Positions 22,619 through 34,403 of a DNA stretch of 64,000 nucleotides are shown here, piece after piece. Both the position numbers and the translations under genes were made by a program. The stretch is taken from NCBI GenBank assembly GCA_030770425.1, contig JASJFT010000020.1:124001-188000 (forward strand). The letters are read 5' to 3'. The DNA comes from Darksidea phi. Lineage: Eukaryota; Ascomycota; Dothideomycetes; Pleosporales; Lentitheciaceae. Every line of letters starts with the position of its first letter. Position 1 is the stretch's first letter. A model generated the notes under the pieces. The model was not told the DNA's origin and searched no databases. It was given only the letters and a program-made list of their open reading frames with translations.

Positions 22619-25042
22619 CGTTCCGTATTTCGCGCCCGTTCCACTTCAACTCCTTCACTTTCGGATCATTTTCGATGTACGATTCGACGTAATCGTCGAG
22701 AGCAAAATCAGGTCGCTCTTTGCACAGTTTGGCAAAGAACTGGTGCCAAATCTTCTCGAGCGTTTCGTCAGAGAGATCTTCGTATTCGATAATGAGATGG
22801 ATTCGACCGAGTATGGCATCGTCAATACGTCCCAGCCTGTTGGTCTACGTGAACTGATTAGCACCTGAAAGAGCCAATGTGTCGTTAGACCGCTAAGGCA
22901 CGTACAGTCAGGAAGAGGATGCCACGATAGTACTCCATGGAGCGAAGAAAGGCAGACACAAGACTGTTCCTTTGCAGTTGACCAGTTACTCTCCTTTCGA
23001 AATAGACATCCGCTTCGTCAATCAGCAAGATGGCTTTCCACTACTTAGCCAAGCTGAACCATTGGGCAAGCTCTGTTTCCATTTTACTCTCATCTGTTCC
23101 TGTATATATATCAGTAATGGAATACTGAGACCGCAGTTTCAGTCACTTACCTATGTCTGCGCAGGTAAGTGAGAGAAGTGGCCGGTCTATGCTAGAGTCA
23201 ATAGATGGTATTACCCGTAAGCTCCGCAATGCACTCGGCCGTGTGCGTCTTTCCCACCCCTGACGGCCCATGAAGTAAAAATATTTGCCCTTCACCCTTG
23301 TTACGTACAAAATCCGCGCTCCAGGCCACGGAATCTCTACTCAATCGAGCGGTCAACGCCTTAAGCGTCGTCCGCCGGCTTTCTGGAATCTGAAGGTTGC
23401 TGGAAGCCTCGGTATGTTTGGTCGTGCTGATGTACCGAATATCGAGGGAACCTGATTGCATATCTTAGCTCTACAGTTCGAAGTTGAGGAGTAAATTCCA
23501 ACGTTAATCTCCACTAATTAGAACGGCGGACAATGGAGATGATGAAGCGTCATATGCCCAAGGTCTACTTATGCCACTGTCTCGTCTTCAAGGTGAAAGC
23601 CCTGAGCGATCAACCAAGTAGGAAGAAGTGGTCACTCTGTAAAACGATGTCCTTTTGCGCAGAGTCGATGTACTGGTAACTCACGAACGGCCCGCTTATC
23701 ACCTTGTGTCCGTCAGATTGTAATTCCAGTAGCTGGAAAGATGATACTAATAACTCACAGTACGCGACCACATTTCGCTAAATTCTAGATTTCCTTTCAC
23801 ATGGTGGCTGTAGGATTCCCAATCGATGATGGCCTTGCCGCTATACTATGTATGAAATCAGTAAGGCCTGCAGAGAATTACCAACATTTTTACCTCCTCT
23901 TCTCCGCCTATAAGTGGTCCACAATAGGAAACCTCCAGGAGTTTTTCCGTGAACACCTTCTGCAGCATGCTCCAACACGAACGGCCTCTTTCCACAATGT
24001 TATTCTCCAACTCTTGGTTGACCTTGATCTTAACACCGCCATCTGGTATATGCACCGGGTACATCGGAAGGGTAGTGATGTTTCGTACGCCTTCATAATG
24101 AGGTATTCCAATGAAGTAGTCGGCACGGTCGATTGATGTTCCTGCTGCACCGTTAATGTCACCCGTTTCTGACTGTGAACATGACCTAATACCCTGATTA
24201 TCCAAGCACCATAAATACGTTTTGAAGACCCGATCGCCGTCTGCGTACGCTCCAAGTCATAATGTTGGACAATGTAGCCAGCATATTCCGCACCATGCGG
24301 AATGTATTTGTCTTTAGCAACAACCTTGGTTCCTGGCCGAAATAAACTCCACAGCATCTCGTAAGTGGCACCAGGAGGCTCTTGGCGGTAGCGGATACTC
24401 TCGCGTTCAATCCTGCCTTTCCAGATCGCATTCAAAAACACTTCAAGGATTCTGAAGTCGCGAAGCCCTTGCGTATGTGATCCTCCAATATTGCCGTCCT
24501 TCAGATCCTCTTCTTCCCGATTCTGTAGATAGGGACCGATCTCTTTTTGGTAGTGAAGGAGCGGGTAATAAGGCTCATCCACCGTAACAGTGTCGCCAGC
24601 GAGATCCTGCGTAGGAAAATAGACTATTACACTACGAATAGCCTCAATGAGAGGCTTTGAGCGGATGGCCATCTGCGTCACACCAATCGACTGAATCTTG
24701 AAGGCCATCGCGGAAGTCAAAATTTTCTCTTGCACATCTTCACCATCCTTGACCATTGTAGTAGCATGCTCGGCTACAGCTTTGGTGCCGGCTGGCTCGG
24801 CTGCGACTATGTCTCGGATGACGACATGCGTGATGATGTCGAAAGCGGCGTCAGTGGAAGTGTCCTCGTCCTCTCCGACGGGGCCCGTGCGAAGACCTGG
24901 CTTCGAATGTTGGTAAGGCGATTCGCATCTGTCAAATTTTCCTTATTAGGTTCGTTACTCGTCTCCCCGCAAAGTTGGATCAATACTCGACCCTCTTTAG
25001 GTTCATTCCGTCGGGCAATGATTACTTGTTGCAACTAGTCAT
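22619..25042 (-). pseudogene. Broken DUF7025-AAA ATPase gene
   Basis: Minus strand, most likely from the ATG at 25042 with an intron ending near 24930. The N-terminal DUF7025 part is clear: DTSTDAAFDIITHVV, FLNAIWKG, GTKVVAKDKYIPHGAEYAGY. A frameshift near 24225-24235 moves the frame to YLWCLDNQGIRS, INGAAGTSIDRADYFIGIPH and GPLIGGEEE. After an intron comes GKAIIDWESYSHHVKG and LEFSEMWSRT, then a stretch with stops (~23500-23740). The AAA core follows: WSADFVRNKGEGQIFLLHGP with SGVGKT (Walker A), RPLLSLTCADI, AK*WKAILLIDEADVYFERR with an in-frame TAG at 23043-23041 just before Walker B, then FLRSMEYYRGILFLT, TNRLGRIDDAILGRIH, and WNGREIRN. The C-terminus after 22619 is not recognisable. These proteins are common, multi-copy and variable in filamentous fungi; their role is poorly known. 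At least one stop and one frameshift make it non-functional unless errors are involved. Confidence 0.88.
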
Positions 25043-27632
25043 CGCCTAGCTGTAGACTATTACTATATATGTTCGGATTTTCATAGTAGAAGCCTCCTTT
25101 GTAAGGTCCGCATGAAACGCGGTATGACTTTGTACACAATAGAGGCACTATACCCACACCTTATACACGATAATGGAGCTGTAGAGCTGTACAGAGTACT
25201 ATCGATCATAAGCGATGTTGACGACGGACAAGGCATAGTACATTGTATCGGCGGATAATTATCCACATTAGACATCATATTGTGGTGTGCCTGGAAGGTT
25301 TACCTTCGGTGCACGCGGACTGACGCGGTTATTGTTGGTCATACAACCGCCCCATAGGACACTAAACGTTTCTAATAGGCGCAGCATGCGTTTAAGTGGA
25401 AAGTGGTATAAAAGTGGGATCGTTTTGATGTATAGAGTACACCAGGGGGAACTAGACTCATAACTTGTCATAGTTTGCGTCTCCTAGTTATCTTCAAGGA
25501 GCATTGCTACAGTAGCTGTTCTGATGGACGTGCCTACGCAGCAGATGCTGAGGCTGTGACTGCCATAGCTCTGTGCGACTAGAGACGAGAGGAATCGATG
25601 TTGCATTCGGGCGTACCCTGGGGTAGAGCTGCTAGAGCCGAAAGCATCTTGAGCGCTTGGCAACCGTGGCCGTTCACGGCCAAACGTGCAAAGTGCCAAG
25701 AGCTGTCTAGATCTGGCCGTCTGAAACAATCGTGCTGCCCGATCGTTGTGGCACAAGTCTCGATGCCCCCATCTTTTGACGAAATTGCCCGTTCGGTAAA
25801 TGTGCACGGACTCGATGTTGTCAGACGGACGTGCGGGCTTCGGGAGAGGATGGATGTGAACGGTGGACCCTGAGCATCATCACTTCCCGCCCCACAGTTT
25901 TGACCATCGCAAGTCGCAATCGTCCTGTCTTATTGCGATTGCTATTTGTGCAGAGTCCAGGGAAGAGCGGTTTGTTGGGACGATGGTCGGGGGGTTGGCG
26001 CTGAGTTTCGAAAGCTGTTGAATGTGTTGGAGGGTTTGGTGTTGCGGGATCGGAATTTTGATCATCGGCGTTATTTGGAGACGGGGCTGTGCAAGTCCAC
26101 GTGTGTGCGTATGCAGCGCGGGTACCTGTATGAGAAAAAAGATGGGGCCGACTGGCGGTGAGCTTATCTACTGTGAGACATGACTGAATGGGAAGAGGAA
26201 ACACGCCGAATGCCAGAAAGAGAGTTGTTGCAGTACTCGCGAGACAGCAAGTGGAAAGACGAAAGCGCCCACGTTTTTCGCTCGGGCTTACTGCGGGCGA
26301 GGCCCCAGTTAGTCAGGCTTGACATCTGGACGTTTGCACGGTCAGATACACAAGGCGTTTGGCGGTCCGGTTTTCCTGTCAGGTGTCGATGTCAACAGTC
26401 AAGGGTGGGTGGACGCGTGGTTGGCCATGGTCGTCTGGCTGGCAGTTTGCTCTGTTTGCACGCTGAGAGGTGGGGGCTATCCCAAACTCTGTGCGCCGCA
26501 GGATGCCTGACGGAAATTCGAGGACAGCAATCCCGAGCACGCTCCTCAGGCCAGGAGATGAGGATCACTGGGCGCTGGGCCTGCTTCGCTGCGAACGGGT
26601 CCAGCTGCAACGGCGTTCCGGGGGAGGCTCCTGGGGCAGCGCTGGCGGCGGGGTGATAGGACGGCACGACGAGTGCGCAATCAGTCAGCCCTCGCGAGGC
26701 CGTTACGAGCAGTGGCTTTATCGAGCGGGCGATGAGTTATTGGCTAGGCGCTTACGCAGCGAAATTGGCTGGCGTTGTGCCTGCGTCTGGCGGAAGGGTT
26801 GTCGCGCCGAGTGTGGCGGAGCACCGCCGTGCAGCTGGTCGGTCGGTCGCTCGGTCGGTCGACGCCCGCTCCGGATGCGGCTGTTGGACGTAGAGGTGTG
26901 GTTGCAGCAGCAACAGCAGCAGCACCAGCAGCAGCACCAGCACCAGCACCAGCACCAGCACCAGCACCAGCAACAGCAGCAGCACCAGCAACAGCGACAG
27001 CGCTGTTTTTAGAAGCGCACACGCGCAGACACAAAGAAGCCCGCCCGCACCCCGTTTGCAGCATTGCCTGAAGCACGTGCTGATTCAGCAGCATCCTGCG
27101 ACCGTGGCCGTGTCGTCCCCCCTATCCGTGAGACGCGCGCCCCCAGACGCCGCCGGGTTCCTCCAGCAAAACCGACGACGCCCGCACTCGCTCCTCAGGC
27201 CCTTCAAACCGCCAGTCGTGCTTGCGACAACACCCGCACGCTGCTAATCTGCAATAATTGGAGTGCGCGTCAGCAGAGTCCGCTGATCGTACCCGCCACG
27301 GTCGTTTAACCCCTTCGGTATTCCACCCCTTGGTCCAGCCCGGACCCGCCCTCGCCCGCCTCGCAGCTGCCCGGTTTCCAACACCACAACCCTCGCTCCA
27401 CCACCACTTCGTCACTCGACAGCCGCTCGTTCACCAGCCCTTCGCATTTCCCCGCCCTGCCCCCCATCCTACCTTCACTCCCACACTCGCTGAGGACGAC
27501 ATTGCAGCCGCTGGTTTGGCCGACCCTGTTCCCCGTACTCGCCCAGAGTACCACCCCGTCTCCTGAAGGCCCTTCGCCTTCGACAACAACCCACCCTAAT
27601 ACCCCTCGCCCTCCACCGCCGCCGCCGCCGCC
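25043..27632. other. Long intergenic region upstream of the FLC/TRP gene
   Basis: About 2.6 kb, becoming GC-rich toward the 3' end. Plus-strand frame 25946-26161 (EFRKLLNVLEGLVLRD...) looks mildly coding-like but has no start context or extension. A CAG/CAC triplet tract lies at 26904-27000 and a CCG run directly precedes the ATG at 27633. Presumed promoter and 5' leader, otherwise nothing seen. Confidence 0.5.
26904..27000 (+). repeat. CAG/CAC trinucleotide microsatellite
   Basis: About 97 bp made almost entirely of CAG, CAA and CAC triplets, including a run of CACCAG. In one frame it would encode Gln/His, on the other strand Leu/Val. It sits in presumed non-coding sequence ~630 bp before the FLC/TRP gene. 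Confidence 0.95.
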
Positions 27633-29986
27633 ATGTTCCCCTCGCTATCCACATCGCTGCTGCTGCTGGCTGCGTCGGCCCTGCCCTTCACCTCCGCCGA
27701 ACGCATCATCGAATCCAAGTCGCTCAACCCGTGTCTCGAGGACTCCAAGTTCGCAGCCACGCTCTTCCACGTCTCCTTTACGCCCGACAACCGGAGCTTA
27801 GCCTTCAACATCAAGGGCGTGTCCAACATCGCCATCAATGTCAGCGCCGAGCTGGAGCTGCTTGTGTACGGCTTTTCAGCCATGAAGCAGGACCTGAAGC
27901 CCTGCGACACCGAGGGACTGGAAGGCATGTGCCCCATGAACTCGGGCAACATCGACATCAAGTCCAATATCGACATTGGGCCCGACGTCATGAGCCAGAT
28001 CCCAGGTGAGAGGCGCCCTGCGCAACAGCCGGCCCAGGACACTTGCTAACAGCCGCAGGCATCGCCTATACCATCCCCGATCTCGATGCCGCTGTCCGTA
28101 TTCGCATCTCCAACCAAGAGACCAAGGAGCCGCTTGCTTGTGTCGAGGCTGAGCTGTCCAACGGCCATAGTGTGCAGCAGAAAGCCGTCGCGTGGATAAC
28201 GGCTATTATCGCTGGCATAGGACTTCTGGTATCCGCCATTACCTCTGGGCTCGGCCACTCCAACACGGCCGCCCATGTTGCCGCCAACGCCATGTCGCTC
28301 TTCGGCTACTTCCAGGCACAGGCATTCTTCGGCATGTGCGCAGTACCGCTGCCGCCTGTTGTTGCCGCTTGGACCCAGAACTTCCAGTGGACCATGGGCA
28401 TCATCCGTGTCGGCTTCCTTCAAAAGTTTGCTACCTGGTACCAGCGTGCGACGGGTGGCCATCCGACCACGTACCTGGATCAGCTAGGGACCATCTCCGT
28501 TGAAGTCCAAAAGAAGATGAAGCGTTCCATTGCCGAACTGCCCATGACGAAGCGCGCCCTGGCCATGAGCATGCGTGTGCTTACCCCCATCATTGCACGA
28601 AGCAACGCCGAGACGACAGGCACCCAGATGAACGCCAACGACCGCATCATCCTCTATGGTATCGACCGTGTGGCCTTCAAGTCCCGCATCGAATCGACCA
28701 ACGTCTTCTTTACGGGCTACATCTTCTTCGTCATCTTCGTGCTCTTGGTTGTCATCGGCGTGGTTGCCTTCAAGTACATCTGCGAAGCCCTGGTCAAGGC
28801 TGGCAAGATGAAGAACGACCAATTCACCGACTTCCGCAATGGCTGGCAGACTGTGCTCAAGGGCATCCTGTTCCGCGTCATCCTCATCGGTTTCCCGCAG
28901 ATGATGGTCCTCTGCTTCTGGGAGCTTACGCAGCGCGACTCGGCCGGCGAGGTCGTATTGGCCATCTTTAGCTTGGTCACGATGATCTGCATCCTTGGAT
29001 GGGCCTCCTCCAAGGTGGTGCGCATTGCCCAACGCTCCATCACTATGCACAAGAACCCCGCCTACATCCTGTACTCGGATCCCGCCGCGCTCAACAAGTG
29101 GGGTTTTCTCTATGTGCAATTCAAGGCCGCCATGTACTATTTCATCATCCCCATCTTGGCCTACACCCTCGTCAAAGCCATGTTCGTCGGGTTTGCCCAG
29201 GGCAAGGGCACTGTCCAGGCCATCGCTCTCGTTTTGATCGAGGCAGGCTTCCTCATCGCTGTCTGCGTCTTGCGCCCCTACATGGACAAGAAGACGAATG
29301 GTTTCAACATCGCCATCGCCGCCGTCAACTTCCTCAGCGCCATCTTCCTCTTGATCTTCTCTGAAGTGTTCAAGCAGCCTGTAAGTACTACTGCAAACGC
29401 CGTCTCATTGCCTCCAAGCTAACATTAGCAGGGAATCGTGACTGGCGTCGTGGGTGTCGTCTTTTTCATTTCCAACGCTGCCTTTGCTCTCGTGCTACTT
29501 CTCATGGTCCTTGTCTCGTCCGGATTCGCCCTGTTTACGAAGAACCCCGACACGCGCTACCAGCCGATGCGTGACGACCGTGGATCTTTCATCAAATCAC
29601 AGACGCAGCTTACCACTGAGCTCGATGCTCTTGGTGCTACCGCACGTGGTGAGGGCAAGGGCACGCACTCGCGCCTCGATGATGATGACGACGTTAGCCC
29701 ACACAACTCGCTTGAGCAGCAACAAATGGCCCGCAAAGAAGGTGGCTTCACAGAGCACTACCAGCCGTCCCCGGCACGGACCCCTGATCAGTCGGCGACG
29801 TCGCCTTACGCGTCGCAGCAGAACATGCCAGCAGCAGTGGCCCCCTCGTACTATGGCCGCAACAGCCCAACGCCTTCAGCGCCCTCGAGCGGATACGGGC
29901 GGGCAGGTAGCCTGAGGAATGAGGCGCAGTACCGGTCTGCAAACAACTCGAGCCCATGGCAACGAGGAGCGGGCTATGACCATTGA
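27633..29986 (+). CDS. Flavin carrier / TRP-like membrane protein (FLC family)
   Basis: Exons 27633..28005, 28059..29380, 29432..29986 give 749 residues; both introns (~50 bp) restore frame. A signal peptide (MFPSLSTSLLLLAASALPFTSA) is followed by an ML-like lumenal domain (to ~160) with paired Cys (NPCLEDSKF, LKPCDTEGLEGMCPMNS, PLACVEAEL). Then come about nine membrane segments of the TRP-type domain (WITAIIAGIGLLVSAITSGL, VFFTGYIFFVIFVLLVVIGV, ILFRVILIGFPQMMVLCFWE, VVLAIFSLVTMICILGWAS, AAMYYFIIPILAYTLVKAMF, NIAIAAVNFLSAIFLLIFSE, GVVFFISNAAFALVLLLMVL). The ~165-residue tail is Ser/Pro/Gln-rich with an acidic DDDDD run. In yeast, Flc proteins act in ER FAD import and cell-wall integrity; fungal relatives behave as calcium-linked TRP-like channels. 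Confidence 0.95.
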
Positions 29987-32077
29987 CGTCAGGAAGAGGA
30001 GCGGCCAACATCCGTCTCAAACGAGCGCATCATCGAGATGTATGACCGATCCTCGGGGAAGTTCTAGCCTTAATGGAACATTCGCGTTTGTGCATATTAT
30101 CCATTACAATATACTTAATTCCACGAACGGTCGAAACTTTCGCCCGAAATCTGTCTAGAGACGGTTACGAACTGGTGGCGTCCTTTTTTTCCAATTCAAG
30201 TCTTTCTCGAAAAGCTTTCTGCTCCCCTGAGAGGAGGAGCGAACGACATTTTACATAATCTCATTCCCTCCATCTCTATAGTATTAAAGTCTTGTTGCGT
30301 TGTTGTCATTTTCCTTTTGTTTGGACCTCTGGCGTTTTCACACCATCTTGGATGTTGAAAGGATACCTCCTTTTTGGGATTCTGCATTGCGCGTGGCAGC
30401 GCCATAGCTTTAGCTGTGTCGAGTATATATTACTTGAGGGCCGGGATGGGCCGAGATGGGCTGTAGATAGGCTGCCCCAATTCGCTGTATGCTAGTCTCG
30501 CTGAGACTGGGGTATCGTGAGACGGAGGTGTGGCAGGCAGAGGATATAGTGATTCTGTAGATGAAATGTTAGCGGGTGTACAATACCTGTGATTCGTCTG
30601 CTTGATCTCAAGGGTGATGTTCGAAATGTTCACAGTATCTTTGCTGCCAATTCGAAGGTTCAACCATGACCAGTTTCGGATGGAATTAGAGGACATGGAA
30701 ATCTGTTTCTTCATGCGAACGGGAAGGTTGGGGCTCCGGCAGTCACCTTGACTGGATTTAAACGTTCCGAAGGGTCCGAGATGGCGGCACTACGGGCGAA
30801 ACCTGTGATGGTCGTTTGCAGAGATATTGATCAATATATCCTTTGGGACGATGGATTTCCTCTTTTGGAAGCCCACGATGCAAGAGGTCGAATGGGCCAG
30901 GTTGGGCGAAAGGCTAATTTAGTTGCATTTGGGGGCTTTCCCCGGATTGGGGGGGCGTGTTGAAAATGTCGAGGTAAAGTTTGGGAAGACACTGTGCGTG
31001 GGGAGAAATGGATGGGGAACCGAATGTATGTGCTGTCGTTGTCCGAACGGGGGTGGGGGAAGTTGGAGCAGACGTGGTAGGGAGGCTTTGAAGTCACGAG
31101 CGTCTTACTGGCAACGTCAGATTTACAGTCATCCCATATCCCCTGCAACTCCGTATGCTGCCACCTCGCGCCGTCGAGAGGCCGCGACACCAGCCACCAA
31201 TCAACGCGGGCACGTTCGCAAGGCTGCTGCATCGACACGCTGCACGTCTCCCGGTCATTCTTCCAGAAGAAAAGCTTTTTTTGCCCCTGCCTCTCGACCA
31301 CAACCCGCGAGTGCTCATCTCGCTTTGCCTATCGTGCGTTGTCGACTGGCTCGACTGGCTATTCTCGCAACACCGAAAGCCCCCTTCGGACCCCGGGTCT
31401 GCCCGCGGGGGGGCCTGTGTCCAGCGAGGCGGTTTGCCGCTTTCGAGGTTGCGTTGCGCGACGTCGTCTTGTTCTCTTTCCGCCCTTTTCCGAGGGGACG
31501 GTACTTGCTGTAGGCCTAGGCGCTTTTGTTATATGCAGCGGTTCCCTCGCCTGGTGCGTGGTTCTGCGACTCCATTTGCATCACCATCCGCGCGGTGCTG
31601 TTCCGCGTGCACCACGTCCTTGAACATCTCGTTGCCACTATGCTATTTCGCTGACGATGAAGTGCTCTTGAGAGCTTCCGTCTTGTACTATTATATTACT
31701 GTAATATATATCCCGTCTTCTTTTTCGTTTGTGTCTACCGTCCTTCTCGGTCCATCAAGTCCGGTACGGTTCGGTTTGGTCTGGCAACGCGACACTGGCC
31801 TGGGTTTCTTTTTGTCTCTGCTTCTGTTTCTGTTTTGCAATATCTGGCATTTTGCTTTGGACACCTGTCTCTGTTTCGCCTTCTAACGTGGTCGACTACT
31901 GAATCTGTGTTGGGAAGGTTGCGCATCGTGTTGGCCCTGGTTCTGGGATCTCACTTTCCTACGGTTACGCTGTGCGTTTCGCCAGCAGCTGTTACACCTC
32001 ATCACTATTAGTGAACAAGGTCAGCCTCGACAGTTCATCGCCACGTGTAAGCCAACGGTTGCTTGCGCGACTCCAAG
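29987..32077. other. Intergenic, 3' flank of FLC and long 5' region of the kinase gene
   Basis: About 2.1 kb. From ~31100 the plus strand is pyrimidine-rich (many TTCT/TTTG runs), as often seen before fungal transcription starts. Several overlapping frames there have no domain content and are not called. No other element recognised. Confidence 0.5.
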
Positions 32078-33580
32078 ATGGCAACACTACCACGCTTCGT
32101 TTTTCCGCTCCATCAACAGCCTTCGGATTCCTCGTCGACGCCTGTTACCGAATGTACGGCTCCACCGAGAGAGAGACCACGGATTACGCTACAGACTGGG
32201 GCAAGAGAAGGCAAAGGCTACACGTTATCGGTGCCGGATCTTGGACATAGGAGGCCTGGGCCCCTGAGGACTATATCGACTCCACCAGATTCGCCGACGA
32301 GACAACGGGCGTATACGATGGGGATGGATGGACCACCGAATATACATGATAGCGGTGCGATAACACCGCCGCCTACACCGACAAAGGGTTCGCATTCCAA
32401 GTCTGATTCGGCGTCCAGTCTGAGGGATTCCTTCGATAGCCTACGAAGGGGCAATTCAGTCTCAGCTAGGCGTAAACCTTCTGTCGATGAAAAGGAGAAG
32501 CCTGGAAGCACCGAGCCCCGACACTTTCCCTACTGGGCGACGGACTATGAGATCGAGGTTGATCACAAGGGTAGGAAGAAGCCACTCGGGTGTGGAGCTT
32601 GGAGCAAGGTCTATCGCGCTACTCCACGCTTACCCAGATTGGACGGGCTCGCCCCCTCTAACATGGTGCCTGGGGCTGAGATGACGCCCCCAGTCACGCC
32701 TGTCCATTCCCGGAATACGAGTCTTTCGAAGACACAGATCCCGCGAATACCAACGGCGTACGCGGTAAAAGAGCCCTATGGACGCACTGCGCAGCGGGTG
32801 CTCAGTGACGAATGTCGTTTCTTGTCGTATCTGACTAGGTATCCGGATGCGGAGAAGTATATTGTTCCATTCTACGGGCAGGATACTCGAACCGATGCAT
32901 TGGTGCTGGGGCTCATGGATGGCACGCTGGAAGACTGGATACAGAAAGAGTTGAATAATCTACCTGAAGAAGCTCGCGCAGCCAAGCTAGCAGATGTCTT
33001 CTCAGCACTCGCTTCACAGCTTCTCGACGGCTTCATCTGGATGTCAGAGAAGCACTGCACGCACGGCGATCTCAAACCCGCCAACATCCTCGTCTCCGCT
33101 GCAGCCACCCCCTCAGCATCGACACCAGACGCCGTCTATACCGATTTCTCCTCTGCAATTCTATCCACCTCCTCCGCCCCCAAATCCTCCGTTGGTGGCG
33201 CGACATACGACTTCCTGGACCCCACCCTCATGACTAAAGCCTCTGCCTCCAATCTCCCAACGCCAACAACAGACCTCTGGTCCCTCGCCATGACGCTTCT
33301 TGTACTCGTTCTTGGAGCATCACCGTACAGTCGCGTAGCTTCAAACGAGTTTATGAAGAAGGAGTGCATCAAGCAGGGTACGCCACTAGCGTATCTAAGT
33401 CAGGGTGACAATGGAGTACGGAATGTTGAGAGGATGGCTGCGTTGAGCAAGAACTTGGGATTTGATGTTGCGGGGTGGTTCGGAAAGGTGCTTACCAAGG
33501 ACACATCGAAGCGCATCGGCGTAGAAGAGTGGCGTGCTGAACTTGTGCATGGTGTTATTCATATGCCTTTGAAGATTTAG
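32078..33580 (+). CDS. Divergent protein kinase-like protein
   Basis: Intronless, 500 residues from the ATG at 32078. The first ~155 residues are low-complexity, Ser/Pro/Thr-rich with PPTPTK-type sites. The kinase domain then shows a glycine-rich loop (LGCGAWSKVYRA, ~172), a ~45-residue insert, the VAIK-type lysine (YAVKEP, ~229), LGLMDGTLEDW as hinge, a catalytic loop with HGDLKPANIL (HRD reads HGD, ~328), TDFSS where DFG is expected, and a late-lobe DLWSLAMTLLVLVLGASPY. Having Lys, the catalytic Asp and Asn but DFS instead of DFG, it could be active, atypical or a pseudokinase. No close named relative is recognised. Confidence 0.88.
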   Translation: MATLPRFVFPLHQQPSDSSSTPVTECTAPPRERPRITLQTGAREGKGYTLSVPDLGHRRPGPLRTISTPPDSPTRQRAYTMGMDGPPNIHDSGAITPPPTPTKGSHSKSDSASSLRDSFDSLRRGNSVSARRKPSVDEKEKPGSTEPRHFPYWATDYEIEVDHKGRKKPLGCGAWSKVYRATPRLPRLDGLAPSNMVPGAEMTPPVTPVHSRNTSLSKTQIPRIPTAYAVKEPYGRTAQRVLSDECRFLSYLTRYPDAEKYIVPFYGQDTRTDALVLGLMDGTLEDWIQKELNNLPEEARAAKLADVFSALASQLLDGFIWMSEKHCTHGDLKPANILVSAAATPSASTPDAVYTDFSSAILSTSSAPKSSVGGATYDFLDPTLMTKASASNLPTPTTDLWSLAMTLLVLVLGASPYSRVASNEFMKKECIKQGTPLAYLSQGDNGVRNVERMAALSKNLGFDVAGWFGKVLTKDTSKRIGVEEWRAELVHGVIHMPLKI

Positions 33581-34403
33581 GACGATACCAGCCCCGGTGG
33601 TCCTCACAAGCCCCGGCACTTTCGACCCAGGACCATCGTCTTGATCATTCCATTCGCCATTCCGCCACACTAGCACCCTTTCCACATACATATTTTTTAT
33701 ACATCTTACGCCACATCCTCCTCCCCATGAACGCCCTCCGCGCTACCTTCTCTCCGTCTTTTCACCAAACGCAGAAAGCACAAAGGCGACGGAAATACTT
33801 GTTTTTGTATTGGACATTCGCTAGATACCCCCATTTGTTCTTCGACGCATTACACTGTTTGTATTATATCACGGTACCTTTATAGACGCTGCAGACGTTG
33901 GCATTGGGAATTAGGGATTAGGGATTAGGGGACTTTAGATACCCCTGCATTCGCTTTAGTACGAGAAGAATATATTTTTTGATTTTTGAACCGGAAGTTG
34001 TGGAAGTGATATGATGTAACTTTAGTGTATTGTTAGATAGAGTAGGGTAGGGTAGGATGTAGGAAGCCGGCGAGAAGTAAGCAGTTCGAAGGAGTTCGAC
34101 GCGTTTGAAGAAGGGGTATGTAGGTGATGTAGGGAGAGGGGACGCTTTTGTGGTAGGATTGTGTAAGCAACTTCTTCCGAATAGAAGAAGCTTAACATTT
34201 TTTTGCGTTCATATGGTACGACCATGGCCACCGCATTTACCCTATGCATCATAAAAAGAACGGCGTTTCGCCTTCCCACCTAAACTCCCCCCAATTGGCC
34301 CATCATGCGAAAAGCGACGCCGCGCTGACCATCCATACCACATACTTGCACTCCATCAGAGGAACAGTTGAGCATATCATCTCGCACTTCTCACATCATG
34401 CCC
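33581..34403. other. Intergenic
   Basis: About 820 bp, 3' flank of the kinase gene. It contains a short TTAGGGA triplication at 33911-33930. Nothing coding is supported. Confidence 0.5.

Noticed and set aside
26470..27012. 180-codon frame ending in poly-Gln/His
   Set aside because: Only the triplet microsatellite keeps it open; the rest has no coding character and it lies in presumed promoter/leader sequence.
30923..31886. Overlapping plus-strand frames of ~200-240 codons before the kinase gene
   Set aside because: Low-complexity, Cys/Leu-rich translation of pyrimidine-rich leader; several frames are equally open and no domain is seen.
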